In this document: in pieces, positions 27,201 through 35,210 of the stretch | Layout: each line of letters begins with the position of its first letter | Numbering within the stretch: the first letter of the stretch is position 1 | Source: an uncultured Lachnospiraceae bacterium | GTDB lineage: Bacteria; Bacillota; Clostridia; Lachnospirales; Lachnospiraceae | DNA length: 42,514 nucleotides | Direction: 5' to 3' | Assembly (NCBI GenBank): GCA_910578825.1 | Contig: CAJTSB010000023.1 | Coordinates: 1 to 42,514, forward strand | Program-made: the position numbers and the translations under genes | The notes under the pieces: generated by a model | Seen by the model: the letters and a program-made list of their open reading frames with translations, nothing else | What the model was told of the DNA's origin: nothing | The model's database searches: none

Positions 27201-27819
27201 CGGACTGAGAACGTCTTCTGTCGGCGCAGATAAGGTGACGCTTAAGTGGAATCGGGTTGCCAGTGCGGACGGCTATGAAATTTGGCGCTACGATGCCTCC
27301 AAAAAGAAATTTGTGAAAGCAGGAACGTCTCTGAAGACTTCTTTCACAGACAAGAAACGCTCTGCCGGAAAATCTTACAGATACAAGGTCAAAGCATACA
27401 AGGCAGCAAACGGTAAGATGTATTATGGCGCTCTATCTGCGGAGTTAAAGGCATTAACGAAACCGAAGGCTCCTGCGAAGGTATCGTTAGAACGCCTTAC
27501 AGAAGGGGCTGTCCTGATATCCTTCAAGCCGGTAAGCGGTGCAAAGTCCTATGAGATTTACAGGTACAATAAAAAGAATAAGAAGTATAAACGCGCTTAC
27601 CAGGTGAAAGGCAAGAAACTGTATCTATATAATAGCAAGAAAAAGAAATGGACGTACCTGCGTAAAATCCGCAAATCATCGGATGGGAAAATAACGGCAA
27701 GGCTGACAGGCATGAACCAGGAAGAAAAGAATCAGAAATATTATATGAAAACATTTGTGTCTAAGAAGGGGTATCCTTCTCAGTACAGCGCTAAGAGCAA
27801 AGTTGTAAAGGTGAAATAG
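24241..27819 (+). CDS. Secreted transglutaminase-like surface protein with Ig and FN3 domains
   Basis: 1192 aa. A signal peptide (about 1-30) leads to a transglutaminase-like domain (about 130-300) with a complete Cys-His-Asp triad: C240 in GESLCEGYA, H275 in EPHMWNY and D290 in YGLDATMDDP. Middle regions are beta-rich and unassigned (300-880). An Ig-like domain (TYQWYKDGVLLPG...EDSGNYTIVV) lies at about 890-965. Two fibronectin type III-like repeats at the C end (LAKVTGLRTSSV..., APAKVSLERL...) are Lys/Tyr-rich. No LPXTG is seen. Such proteins crosslink or cleave peptide bonds at the cell surface; the substrate is unknown. ATG 24241 has AAAGGATGG 9 nt upstream. The longer frames from TTG 24169 or ATG 24220 lack a good site. 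Confidence 0.85.
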   Translation: MKLKRTASFLMAMFLALPAGLCGVTDSTYAAGRENIAIAASAEEEGKDGYYYEQLPDEAKGLYDAMYNMYEQGILKTGTGDYDLVANGHVTQEQLEGYANGNMTLLSYMGAARDAFYADYPEIFYVDFSLLTLRVTQAAGKYCAYLGPGRKDNYYVSGFTGKDDVEAALAEYNGRMDEILSGAEKLTPDDGKTIEEKKIKYVHDEIIFHTSYRLENSCTKGNAGHIRTVYGALVKGESLCEGYARAVKAVLDKMEIPCVLVQGGYQSKEDNMEPHMWNYVQVGDEWYGLDATMDDPQSPLPGENGADGQERSDYLIVGGDVMDRRHVPDGVMSEANFEFAYPKITGQGLMFNEVFNDNGLKVEYNEGAVSGGVQAGAYKVSYNGMGAAKARENGKYMLMKETKYYPNTNRWVYGRWAYILPDVYPSMKDSDKEVELIVAGSEYVEFAITTKAPGNYITDEGGSLENLSFRGDPLLFDAYTEVLYNPSGTYTPPPYVRKATPSNTGRIKIGQTHHITLKYDENLKLAEGATEAGIHVSVLRLDVTALEHCKVENVKWNGTDTMEFDFTPSKMWLDDSIDYVFEATGLIGVDSEKAPKSISYTAAYPKASCAYRSQGYFLNLFGRPQLLEDSDLSKKDLEEWKTESGEGVTPDMVTGLTLVTTSPSHAQTDTMNDLIEDTFPQDKMLKSETYNINFLVCNQNIVSLGTSIRLSIGFPKGYGPDDEGVTFKAYHFKKDKYGEILYVEEVPCVITRYGLVITCKSFSPFAVVAVEDDGTNVEADKSIMLSNSRGGEITGAEGILTLKAGESRTLKIEAEQGYVIDSLVIGGKYQTITDAKSMTVNAAYSNLSDGDIIEAQFVAESVRQKEESRGESVVNPKPAPAKVSLDKSSLEVTEKAGFEITSELTGSAENVTYQWYKDGVLLPGRKSANLKVESADTEDSGNYTIVVTTAAGAASTDAESAACQVTVKAKQTQVPDPEPEPNLAKVTGLRTSSVGADKVTLKWNRVASADGYEIWRYDASKKKFVKAGTSLKTSFTDKKRSAGKSYRYKVKAYKAANGKMYYGALSAELKALTKPKAPAKVSLERLTEGAVLISFKPVSGAKSYEIYRYNKKNKKYKRAYQVKGKKLYLYNSKKKKWTYLRKIRKSSDGKITARLTGMNQEEKNQKYYMKTFVSKKGYPSQYSAKSKVVKVK

Positions 27820-27832
27820 CAGGAGAAATGTG

Positions 27833-28672
27833 ATGTTGAGAATTGGATGCCATCTGTCTTCCTCCAAAGGATTTCTTGCCATGGGCAGGGAGGCAGTGAA
27901 AATCGGGGCGAATACATTTCAGTTTTTTACCAGAAATCCCAGAGGCGGCAAGGCAAAGGAATTAGACCTTGCCGACGTGGGGGCGTATCTGGAATTTGCA
28001 AAGGAGCATGGGATTGCGCAGATTCTTGCCCATGCTCCCTATACCCTGAATGCCTGCGCCAAAGACGAAGGGCTGCGCCGGTTTGCTTATGAAACAATGT
28101 GCGATGATTTGCAGAGGCTTTCGCATATTCCCGGGAGTATGTACAATTTTCATCCCGGGAGCCATGTGAAACAGGGCGTGGAGATTGGAATTGCCTATAT
28201 TTCGGAGATGTTAAACCGCATTAATGCGCACGGATACGATACGATGATCCTGTTGGAGACGATGGCGGGCAAGGGTTCCGAGATGGGAAGGAATTTTGAA
28301 GAGCTGCGGGCAATCATAGATCGGGTAGAAGATACGCAAAGGCTTGGCGTATGCCTGGATACCTGTCATGTGTTTGACGGCGGTTATGATATTGTAGATG
28401 ATCTGGACGGAGTTCTTGGAGAATTTGACAAAGTCATTGGGCTTGTAAGGCTCAAGGCCGTTCATATCAATGACAGTAAGAATCCGCTTGGCAGCCGTAA
28501 GGACCGCCATGAGAAGATTGGTGAGGGAGAGATTGGTCTGGATGCGTTTGCGCGTATCGTAACACATCCCAGACTCAGGGATCTGCCCTTTTATCTGGAG
28601 ACGCCGAATGAGCTGGCTGGTTACCAGAAAGAGATTATGCTTTTGCGCGCTCTGGCAGAGCAGCCGGTTTGA
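27833..28672 (+). CDS. nfo: Endonuclease IV (apurinic/apyrimidinic endonuclease)
   Basis: A 279-aa TIM-barrel zinc enzyme that cuts DNA at abasic sites in base excision repair. Zinc-ligand stretches are visible: MYNFHPGSHV, LLETMAGKGSEMG, VCLDTCHVFDGGYDI, KAVHINDSKNPLGSRKDRHEKIGEGEIG and FYLETPNE. Length is typical. The frame opens at GTG 27830, but ATG 27833 with AGGAG at 27821-27825 is the better start. It begins 13 nt after the transglutaminase gene and may be read through from it. Confidence 0.95.
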   Translation: MLRIGCHLSSSKGFLAMGREAVKIGANTFQFFTRNPRGGKAKELDLADVGAYLEFAKEHGIAQILAHAPYTLNACAKDEGLRRFAYETMCDDLQRLSHIPGSMYNFHPGSHVKQGVEIGIAYISEMLNRINAHGYDTMILLETMAGKGSEMGRNFEELRAIIDRVEDTQRLGVCLDTCHVFDGGYDIVDDLDGVLGEFDKVIGLVRLKAVHINDSKNPLGSRKDRHEKIGEGEIGLDAFARIVTHPRLRDLPFYLETPNELAGYQKEIMLLRALAEQPV

Positions 28673-28738
28673 GAGGCGTGACAGGAATGGCATTTTAGTG
28701 GGAAAACAGAGGATTCGTAGTTTGCGGGAGGGTTGTGT

Positions 28739-29380
28739 ATGAACGAAACGTATAAGATGTATCTGAAGTATGTAAAGGAATATCTGACAGAGCACAGAGG
28801 GATTGAATCTCCCAACCCGCTGCATCCGTTCCGCTCCCGGTTTCAGCATAGCATCCGTGTGCTCCACTGGTGCGAGCGGCTGACGGAGGGGCTTGCGGAT
28901 GTGGACAGGGAGGCGCTTTATACAGCGGCGATTTTTCATGATATCGGTTATGAACACCGGGACAATGAACATCACGCGGCCCGCAGCGCGCTGGCTTTCC
29001 GTGAATATGCCCGGAATCAGCAGATGGACAGGAAATTTGCAGAAAAGGTTGAGGGGCTCATCGCCTGTCATACGGATAAGAACCGGATGCGGGAGCCGGA
29101 CGCCAGTCTGGAGATGGTGCTTTTGATGGAGGCGGATTTGCTGGACGAAGAAGGGGCGATGGGAATTGTCTGGGATTGTATGACGATGGGGAATGCGCAT
29201 GCGTCCAGTTACGCTAAGGCTTATTATCATATTTTGGAAAGCTCGAACAAGGAAGAGCCGAATCCGATGGTGACAGAGCGCGCCCGGGAGTTCTGGGAGG
29301 AAAAGAAAGGGATTGTCGCGAGGTTTACGAGGCTTCTGGAAGATGATCTGATGATCGGCAGCGAGTATTTTGAGATATAG
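28739..29380 (+). CDS. HD-domain phosphohydrolase
   Basis: A 213-aa soluble protein. An HD metal-dependent phosphohydrolase core is visible: the first His in FQHSIRVLHWCERL, then the pair in AAIFHDIGYEHRDNEHH, a His in LIACHTDKN and an Asp in LMEADLLDEEG. Proteins of this size hydrolyse nucleotides or other phosphate esters; the substrate is unknown. ATG 28739 follows GGGAGG (28726-28732). It sits 66 nt after nfo, so a link to nucleotide or DNA maintenance is possible but not shown. Confidence 0.88.
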   Translation: MNETYKMYLKYVKEYLTEHRGIESPNPLHPFRSRFQHSIRVLHWCERLTEGLADVDREALYTAAIFHDIGYEHRDNEHHAARSALAFREYARNQQMDRKFAEKVEGLIACHTDKNRMREPDASLEMVLLMEADLLDEEGAMGIVWDCMTMGNAHASSYAKAYYHILESSNKEEPNPMVTERAREFWEEKKGIVARFTRLLEDDLMIGSEYFEI

Positions 29381-29474
29381 ATATGGCGTCATCACGTCAT
29401 TTCAGGAGGAAATAAAGTATTTAACAATGCAAGAACATATGTTTGTGCAGACTGACGAAATTACAAACATTCGC

Positions 29475-29521
29475 TTTACTTATCGGAACGTATTTGGTAT
29501 ACTTGTTGAGGGAAATTCCCC
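29475..29521 (+). promoter_or_regulatory. Promoter and leader of purA
   Basis: TTTACT (29475-29480), 17 nt, TATACT (29498-29503). CGGAACG within the spacer (29484-29490) and an inverted CATTCGC just upstream (29468-29474) loosely resemble a pair of PurR boxes (CCGAAC core). GGGAAATTCCCC (29510-29521) lies at the expected start of transcription. The remaining leader to ATG 29617 contains short hairpins but no purine-riboswitch core. The PurR reading is tentative. Confidence 0.5.
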
Positions 29522-29616
29522 AATAAGTGAGGCGGAAGGCAAATACCTTTCGACGACCTGGCAGGTGACGTGTGGCGTCGCGTGCCGTTACATTATTATA
29601 TTAGGAGGAATTGCAA

Positions 29617-30891
29617 ATGGTAAAGGCGATTGTTGGAGCAAACTGGGGAGATGAAGGTAAAGGCAAAATCACCGATATGATGGCGAAAGAGGCGGACATT
29701 ATCGTACGCTTTCAGGGTGGCGCCAATGCCGGACATACCATCATCAACGATTATGGAAAATTTGCATTACATACGCTTCCGAGCGGTGTGTTTTACAGTC
29801 ATACCACCAGTATTATCGGGAATGGCGTTGCATTGAATATCCCGGTGCTGTTTGAGGAAGTTCAGTCCATCGTAGACAGAGGCGTTCCCAGACCGAAGAT
29901 TCTGGTGTCGGATCGCGCGCAGATGGTGATGTCTTATCATGTGCTCTTTGACGCATATGAGGAGGAGCGTCTGGGCGGCAAATCTTTTGGTTCCACCAAA
30001 TCCGGAATCGCACCATTTTATTCTGATAAATATGCAAAGATTGGTTTCCAGGTCAGTGAGCTGTTTGACGAGGAAACTCTCAAAGAGAAGGTAACACGCA
30101 TCTGTGAGACTAAAAATATAATATTGGAGCACTTGTATCACAAGCCTTTGATAGAGCCTGAAAAACTGATGGAAGAGCTTATGGAGTATAAGCGGATGAT
30201 AGAGCCCTACGTCTGCGATACCTCCGCCTATCTGTGGAATGCCATCAAGGAGGGCAAAAATATTTTGCTGGAGGGACAGTTGGGTTCCCTGAAAGATCCC
30301 GACCACGGCATCTATCCGATGGTGACTTCTTCTTCTACGCTTGCTGCCTATGGTGCAATCGGAGCGGGAATTCCACCATATGAAATTGGAAAGATTATTA
30401 CGGTCTGCAAGGCTTATTCTTCCGCGGTAGGAGCTGGAGCGTTTGTCAGCGAGATTTTCGGCGAGGAAGCAGATGAGCTCAGGAAGAGAGGCGGCGACGG
30501 CGGAGAATTTGGCGCGACAACCGGACGTCCGAGACGTATGGGATGGTTTGATGTGGTTGCAAGCAAGTATGGCTGCCGGATTCAGGGCACGACGGACGTG
30601 GCGTTTACCGTGCTGGACGTACTGGGATATCTGGATGAGATTCCGGTATGTGTCGGATATGAGATTGACGGCGAGGTTACGACAGAATTTCCGCCTACCG
30701 TGAAACTGGAAAAGGCGAAACCGGTGCTTGAGACGCTTCCAGGATGGAAAAGTGATATCCAGGGCATTCGAAAATATGAGGATTTGCCGGAAAACTGCAG
30801 AAAGTATATTGAATTTATTGAAGAAAAAATCGGTTTCCCCATTACGATGGTCTCCAATGGACCGGGCAGAGATGATATTATTTATCGCTAA
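29617..30891 (+). CDS. purA: Adenylosuccinate synthetase
   Basis: A 424-aa cytoplasmic enzyme. It joins IMP and aspartate using GTP, the first step from IMP to AMP. The N-terminal GTP/IMP loop VGANWGDEGKGKITD, GGANAGHT, FGSTKSGIAPFYSDKY, GQLGSLKDPDHGIYP and the late TTGRPRRMGWFD are all present. ATG 29617 follows AGGAGGAA (29603-29610); the frame's longer start at 29611 is a TTG without spacing. It has its own promoter and is followed by the HAD phosphatase with a 26-nt gap. Confidence 0.97.
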   Translation: MVKAIVGANWGDEGKGKITDMMAKEADIIVRFQGGANAGHTIINDYGKFALHTLPSGVFYSHTTSIIGNGVALNIPVLFEEVQSIVDRGVPRPKILVSDRAQMVMSYHVLFDAYEEERLGGKSFGSTKSGIAPFYSDKYAKIGFQVSELFDEETLKEKVTRICETKNIILEHLYHKPLIEPEKLMEELMEYKRMIEPYVCDTSAYLWNAIKEGKNILLEGQLGSLKDPDHGIYPMVTSSSTLAAYGAIGAGIPPYEIGKIITVCKAYSSAVGAGAFVSEIFGEEADELRKRGGDGGEFGATTGRPRRMGWFDVVASKYGCRIQGTTDVAFTVLDVLGYLDEIPVCVGYEIDGEVTTEFPPTVKLEKAKPVLETLPGWKSDIQGIRKYEDLPENCRKYIEFIEEKIGFPITMVSNGPGRDDIIYR

Positions 30892-30917
30892 ATGAGAAGG
30901 GGCAGGAATAAAGAACT

Positions 30918-31523
30918 ATGATAAAAAATGTGGTTTTTGATGTGGGAAAAGTATTGGTGGATTTCAACTGGCAGGGATTTTTTGAAAGTCTGAATTTTAC
31001 GCCGGAGGTATATGAAAAGGTAGCGGACGCGACCGTTCGTTCCAAACTGTGGAATGAATTTGACCGCAGTAAAATGTCGGATGAGGAGATTTTGCAAAAG
31101 TTTCTGGAAGGTGCGCCCGACTGTGAGGCGGAGGTGATGCGGTTCTGGAATAATATTGGAAACTGCATCAGCTGTTATGATTATACGGCATCCTGGATTC
31201 AGAGCCTGCAGGAAAAAGGATATGGAGTATACCTTTTGTCGAATTATCCGCGTCGTCTCTATTCTCAGAGCATAGAAGAACTTTCCTTTGTGGAAGATGT
31301 GGACGGGGCTGTTTTTTCGTTTGAAGTGCAGGCGACGAAACCGGAGCCGGAGATTTTCGAAGCCTTGTTTCAAAAATATCATCTGAACGCAACGGAATGC
31401 GTATTTCTGGACGATAACCGGGGCAATATCATTGCTGCCAATCATCTGGGGATGGCGACGATTCATTTCCACACAAAATCCCAGGCAGAAGAGGAATTGC
31501 GCAGCCTGGGAGTATCGTATTAA
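30918..31523 (+). CDS. HAD-superfamily phosphatase (YihX-like)
   Basis: 201 aa. It opens with VVFDVGKVLVDF, the D-x-G variant of HAD motif I seen in YihX-like sugar phosphatases. YLLSNYP (motif II), ATKPEPEIFE (motif III Lys) and CVFLDDNRGNI (motif IV acids) follow. A helical cap lies between about 15 and 85. It probably dephosphorylates a small phosphosugar or nucleotide. RBS AGGGGCAGG precedes the ATG. Its stop overlaps the end of the convergent minus-strand small membrane gene by 4 nt. Confidence 0.88.
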   Translation: MIKNVVFDVGKVLVDFNWQGFFESLNFTPEVYEKVADATVRSKLWNEFDRSKMSDEEILQKFLEGAPDCEAEVMRFWNNIGNCISCYDYTASWIQSLQEKGYGVYLLSNYPRRLYSQSIEELSFVEDVDGAVFSFEVQATKPEPEIFEALFQKYHLNATECVFLDDNRGNIIAANHLGMATIHFHTKSQAEEELRSLGVSY

Positions 31524-31729
31524 AGTTCCTGGTTTGAATTTTTCTTCAGCCACTTATAGAGAAAACCAAAGAGCCAGAGGAAAACCGGCAGCGCTATGCT
31601 GGCGAGCAGCGACGTCATGAACATGGGGAAGAAGTCTTTGCCCAGAATTGCCAGAACAAGGGTGGCAAGGTACAGTCCTGCCAGTAAGACGACGCCCAGA
31701 ATCGCAATGATTTGTCGAGTTTTTTTCAT
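31520..31729 (-). CDS. Small two-helix membrane protein, unknown
   Basis: 69 aa with two hydrophobic segments (about 6-28 and 34-58) and a basic C-terminal tail (KWLKKNSN). On the minus strand AAGGAG sits 6 nt before the ATG, a good reason to accept it as real. Similar short membrane proteins are common next to unrelated genes in Lachnospiraceae. I see no motif that gives a function. It is convergent with the HAD phosphatase gene. Confidence 0.75.
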   Translation of the reverse strand: MKKTRQIIAILGVVLLAGLYLATLVLAILGKDFFPMFMTSLLASIALPVFLWLFGFLYKWLKKNSNQEL

Positions 31730-31780
31730 AGGTTGCTCCTTATCTAAGTATTTACATCATTAATAGTTAGCAGTTTTATT

Positions 31781-31820
31781 CAGAACCTCAGGGAAACCAT
31801 TTTTATTCCATGGGGTTCTG
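31781..31820. repeat. Inverted repeat in the divergent small-membrane-protein/azlC region
   Basis: CAGAACC (31781-31787) is the reverse complement of GGTTCTG (31814-31820), with a 26-nt spacer that contains further complementary bases. The position, between the divergent genes and upstream of the azlC -10 box, fits a regulatory hairpin or operator. Confidence 0.45.
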
Positions 31821-31866
31821 AACAGTTAGCTTTATCTTATTAGGAAATAACTTGTTCGCTTTGTTC

Positions 31867-31889
31867 TATAATAGACTGTTCGGGACAGT
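31867..31889 (+). promoter_or_regulatory. azlC -10 box with a small downstream palindrome
   Basis: TATAAT (31867-31872) is a perfect -10, but no -35 is recognisable at 16-19 nt. ACTGT (31875-31879) and ACAGT (31885-31889) form a short palindrome right at the expected start of transcription, a common site for a repressor or activator. Confidence 0.45.
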
Positions 31890-31918
31890 TTTGCAAGAGA
31901 TTTTTTGGAGGATAGATT

Positions 31919-32626
31919 ATGAAACAGTTTACACAGGGGATAAAGGATGGAAGCGCCATCGGTATCGGCTATCTCTCCGTGTCCTTTACTTTCGGGCTGG
32001 CAGCCGTCTCTTCCGGTCTTATGTGGTGGGAGGCTTTGCTGGTGTCGATGATGAACCTGACTTCTGCCGGCCAGTTTGCAGGAATTACGGTAATGGCGGC
32101 GGCAGGAACTTATATTGAGATGGCAATCTCTCAGCTCGTGATCAATCTGCGCTATGCGTTGATGAGCATTTCCCTGTCGCAGAAGGTAGACAAAAATTTT
32201 CACGGCGGCAAGAAGATGCTGTTAGGCTTTGCTGTTACAGATGAAATCTTTGCGGTTGCGATGAGCAGGGAGGGCGAGGTAAGCGGTCGGTATTTTGCAG
32301 GACTTGCGACGCTGCCGTATCTGGGTTGGACAACCGGTACGTTTTTGGGAGCGGTCTGCGGCAATATCTTACCGCAAAATGTCAGCGATGCGCTGGGACT
32401 TGCCATCTATGGAATGTTCATTGCGATTATTGTTCCGGCCATGAAAAGCGACAGCCGTATTTTAAAAATTACATTACTGGCAATCGCATTCAGCTTTGCG
32501 CTGTATTTCCTGCCGGGACTTAAAAATATTTCCAGCGGCTTTGCAGTGATTATCTGCGCCGTTTTGGCTTCGGCAATTGGAGCGTTCCTTTTTCCTATGG
32601 ATGACGCAGAACAGGAGGAAGTGTAA
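31919..32626 (+). CDS. azlC: Branched-chain amino acid exporter, large subunit AzlC
   Basis: A 235-aa membrane protein with about five or six helices. The N-terminal GIKDGSAIGIGYLSVSFTFGLAA, the MNLTSAGQFAGITVM stretch and INLRYALMSISLSQKV are hallmarks of AzlC. AzlC and AzlD together export branched-chain amino acids or their analogues. The stop codon overlaps the azlD start (TAATG at 32624-32628), showing tight coupling. The RBS TTGGAGGA lies before the ATG. Confidence 0.92.
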   Translation: MKQFTQGIKDGSAIGIGYLSVSFTFGLAAVSSGLMWWEALLVSMMNLTSAGQFAGITVMAAAGTYIEMAISQLVINLRYALMSISLSQKVDKNFHGGKKMLLGFAVTDEIFAVAMSREGEVSGRYFAGLATLPYLGWTTGTFLGAVCGNILPQNVSDALGLAIYGMFIAIIVPAMKSDSRILKITLLAIAFSFALYFLPGLKNISSGFAVIICAVLASAIGAFLFPMDDAEQEEV

Positions 32627-32958
32627 TGGATATGGGTGTATTTTGGATGTATCTTCTGGTAATGTTCGTTGTGACGTATCTGATCCGGGTATTTCCATTT
32701 GTAATATTTCATAAAAAGATAGAAAATAAATATGTCCGCTCGTTTCTGGCGTATATTCCCTATACGGTGCTGGGCGCCATGACGTTTCCGGCAGTTTTTT
32801 TTGCCACCGGATCTGTTATTTCAGCGTCAGTGGGCGTGATTGTGGCTCTCGGGTTAGCGTACCGCGGAAAGGGATTGTTTACCGTTGCCATCTGTGCAAG
32901 CCTGGCGGCGTTCCTGCTAAATATTGTGGAATGGCTGGAATGGCTTGCGATTTTTTGA
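32626..32958 (+). CDS. azlD: Branched-chain amino acid exporter, small subunit AzlD
   Basis: A 110-aa membrane protein with four hydrophobic segments. YLIRVFPFVIF and SFLAYIPYTVLGAMTFPAVFF match the AzlD family, and it directly follows azlC with a 1-nt overlap. Length is normal for the family. No terminator was found in the AT-rich gap to deoD. Confidence 0.92.
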   Translation: MDMGVFWMYLLVMFVVTYLIRVFPFVIFHKKIENKYVRSFLAYIPYTVLGAMTFPAVFFATGSVISASVGVIVALGLAYRGKGLFTVAICASLAAFLLNIVEWLEWLAIF

Positions 32959-33015
32959 TTTAAAAAAGTAAAATTTAATTTGTTATCATAAATATCATAA
33001 AAGGAGGAAATATTT

Positions 33016-33729
33016 ATGGCAAACATACCAACACCCCATATTGAGGCAAAGGCAGGCGACTTTGCGAAAACGGTTCTGATGCCCGGTGATCCGCTGCGGG
33101 CAAAATTCATTGCAGAAACTTACCTGGAGAATGCGCGCTGCGTCAACCAGGTGCGCGGAATGCTGGCGTACACCGGAACTTATAAGGGTAAGGAAGTGTC
33201 TGTGATGGGCTCCGGCATGGGAATGCCGTCGATTGGCATTTATTCTTACGAATTGTTCCACTTCTATGATGTGGACAACATTATCCGGGTAGGCTCGGCG
33301 GGAGCGATTCAGGATGATGTAAATGTGATGGATATCGTGATTGGAATGGGAGCGACCGTTGTCTCCGATTATCCCGATCAGTTCAATTGTCCCGGTCATC
33401 TGGCGCCGCTGGCAGACTATGGGCTGCTCAGTACAGCGGTGGAGACGGCGAAGGAGCTTGGCGCAGAGGTGAGAGTTGGAAATATTCTCTCTGAGGACGC
33501 TTTTTATACCGAACGCCCCAAGGACTGCTACAAAAAAATGGGCGTGCTTGCCGTGGAAATGGAAAGCGGCGCGCTCTACCTGAACGCAGCGCGGGCAGGC
33601 AAACATGCACTCTGTATTCTTACCGTTTCCGATCATCTCTACCGTGCAGAGGAGTTGTCTTCTGAGCAGCGGCAGATCGGGTTTGGAAATATGATAGAGA
33701 TTGCATTGGAGACGGCAGTGCGGGTTTAA
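33016..33729 (+). CDS. deoD: Purine nucleoside phosphorylase DeoD-type
   Basis: A 237-aa cytoplasmic enzyme of the hexameric PNP family. It splits purine (deoxy)nucleosides with phosphate into base and (deoxy)ribose-1-phosphate for salvage. TPHIEAKAGDFAKTVLMPGDPLRAKFIAE, GSGMGMPSIGIYSYEL, VGSAGAIQ, VEMESGAL and TVSDHL (active-site Asp) are all in place. AAAGGAGG precedes the ATG. The next gene, a uronate-type symporter, starts 74 nt on behind a palindrome, so it is probably a separate unit. Confidence 0.96.
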   Translation: MANIPTPHIEAKAGDFAKTVLMPGDPLRAKFIAETYLENARCVNQVRGMLAYTGTYKGKEVSVMGSGMGMPSIGIYSYELFHFYDVDNIIRVGSAGAIQDDVNVMDIVIGMGATVVSDYPDQFNCPGHLAPLADYGLLSTAVETAKELGAEVRVGNILSEDAFYTERPKDCYKKMGVLAVEMESGALYLNAARAGKHALCILTVSDHLYRAEELSSEQRQIGFGNMIEIALETAVRV

Positions 33730-33754
33730 AAAATAAAGAATATTTTTCTTCCAG

Positions 33755-33773
33755 TTGCAGATAATAACTGCAA
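33755..33773. promoter_or_regulatory. Palindromic operator candidate before the hexuronate operon
   Basis: TTGCAG (33755-33760) and CTGCAA (33768-33773) form a perfect 6-bp inverted repeat with a 7-nt spacer, a spacing typical of dimeric regulators. A second, looser pair (ATAACT/AGTTAT, then CCAG/CTGG) overlaps and could instead make an RNA hairpin in the leader. It lies 30 nt before the symporter ATG. A GntR- or LacI-type uronate regulator is a natural guess; none is encoded in the window. Confidence 0.5.
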
Positions 33774-33803
33774 ATATGTGTAGTTATAGCTGGAGGAAAT
33801 GAA

Positions 33804-35210
33804 ATGAGTGATACGAATAACAAAAAACCCTTTGGAATCAAAGACAAACTGGGGTATATGTTCGGTGATTTCGGAAACGATTTTACCTTTATTTTTGCAA
33901 GTTCTTTTCTGATGGTATTTTATACAAATGTACTGGGAATCGACCCGGGCATGGTCGGCGTCCTGTTCGTAGTGGCAAGAGTAGTAGATGCTTTTACGGA
34001 CATTGGCATGGGACGGATTGTGGACAGACTTCCTGCCGCAAAAGACGGGAAGTTCCGTCCATGGATCAAACGAATCTGCCTCCCGGTTGCATTTGTCAGC
34101 TTTCTTATGTACCAATCTGTGCTGGCTCCGGCATCTATGAGCGTGAAAATCATCTATATGTTTATTACGTACATTCTCTGGGGTTCTCTTTTGTACACGG
34201 CAATCAATATTCCTTATGGCTCTATGGCGTCGGCAATTACCGATAATCCAAGGCAGCGTGCCGAGCTCTCAACGTTTCGTTCCATGGGCGCAACGTTTGC
34301 GAGCGTTGTGATTATGGTGGTTGCGCCAATGGTAGTCTATTACACGGATGCAGACGGTAACCAGATTGTAAATGCGGGGAATTTTACCCTCATTGCAGGA
34401 GTGTTTTCCGTGCTTGCGGTTATCTGTTATATCCTTTGCTACCTGATGACGACAGAGCGTGTGAAAATTGAAAAGAAGAATGATGGAAAAATGCCGGGAA
34501 TGGGAGAGACGGTTCATGCGCTGGTTTCTAACCGTGCGCTGCTTGCTATTATTGCGGCAGCCATTTTTTTACTGCTCAGTTCCCTGATGGTGCAGTCTAT
34601 GAATAATTACCTGTTTGCGGAATGGTTTAAAAATACGGGCGCGCTGTCTGTCATGGGCTTTGTGGGTGTTCCGACTTCCCTGATTCTGGCGGTGTTTACC
34701 GGAAAAATTACGGAGCGTTTTGGCAAGAAGGAAGCCGGAGCGGTTGGTATGTTGTTTACCGGGATTGTGTTTATTCTGCTCTTCTTTTTTAAGGTGAGAA
34801 ATCCCTGGCTCTACGTGATAATTACGTTTTTTGCAAATTTCGGAATGTATTATTTTAATATGGTGGTGTGGGCGTATATTACGGACGTGATTGATTACCA
34901 GGAGGTTAAGACCGGGAACCGGGAGGACGGCACCGTGTACGGCGTATATTCCTTTGCCCGTAAGATTGGACAGGCGCTTGCCGGTGGTCTCAGCGGTTTT
35001 GCACTGTCGGCAATCGGTTACGTTTCCGAGCCGGGAGCGGTACAGACGGATAGCGTGCGTGCGGGAATTTACAACATTGCCACGATATTTCCGGGCGTCT
35101 GCTATGTGATTGTCGCCCTGATTCTTATGTTTGCTTATCCGCTTTCCAGGGATGTGGTAGTGAAAAATGGAGAAATCCTTGCAGAGCGCAGGAAGGAGAA
35201 TGCTATATGA
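33804..35210 (+). CDS. Sugar/uronate:cation symporter, GPH family
   Basis: A 468-aa membrane protein with about 12 helices. The opening KDKLGYMFGDFGNDFTFIFASSFLMVFYTNVLG and VDAFTDIGMGRIVDR are typical of glycoside-pentoside-hexuronide symporters such as UidB and MelB. Its stop codon overlaps the uxuA start by 4 nt, so the natural substrate is probably a hexuronate (glucuronate, fructuronate) or a glucuronide. GGAGG lies 7 nt before the ATG. Confidence 0.92.
   Translation: MSDTNNKKPFGIKDKLGYMFGDFGNDFTFIFASSFLMVFYTNVLGIDPGMVGVLFVVARVVDAFTDIGMGRIVDRLPAAKDGKFRPWIKRICLPVAFVSFLMYQSVLAPASMSVKIIYMFITYILWGSLLYTAINIPYGSMASAITDNPRQRAELSTFRSMGATFASVVIMVVAPMVVYYTDADGNQIVNAGNFTLIAGVFSVLAVICYILCYLMTTERVKIEKKNDGKMPGMGETVHALVSNRALLAIIAAAIFLLLSSLMVQSMNNYLFAEWFKNTGALSVMGFVGVPTSLILAVFTGKITERFGKKEAGAVGMLFTGIVFILLFFFKVRNPWLYVIITFFANFGMYYFNMVVWAYITDVIDYQEVKTGNREDGTVYGVYSFARKIGQALAGGLSGFALSAIGYVSEPGAVQTDSVRAGIYNIATIFPGVCYVIVALILMFAYPLSRDVVVKNGEILAERRKENAI

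Noticed and set aside
28211..29395. 394-codon minus-strand open frame across nfo and the HD gene
   Set aside because: It runs opposite two well-supported genes and shows no domain motif or ribosome site.
29381..29616. Purine riboswitch before purA
   Set aside because: No conserved purine-aptamer core. Only short local hairpins and a plain promoter are seen.
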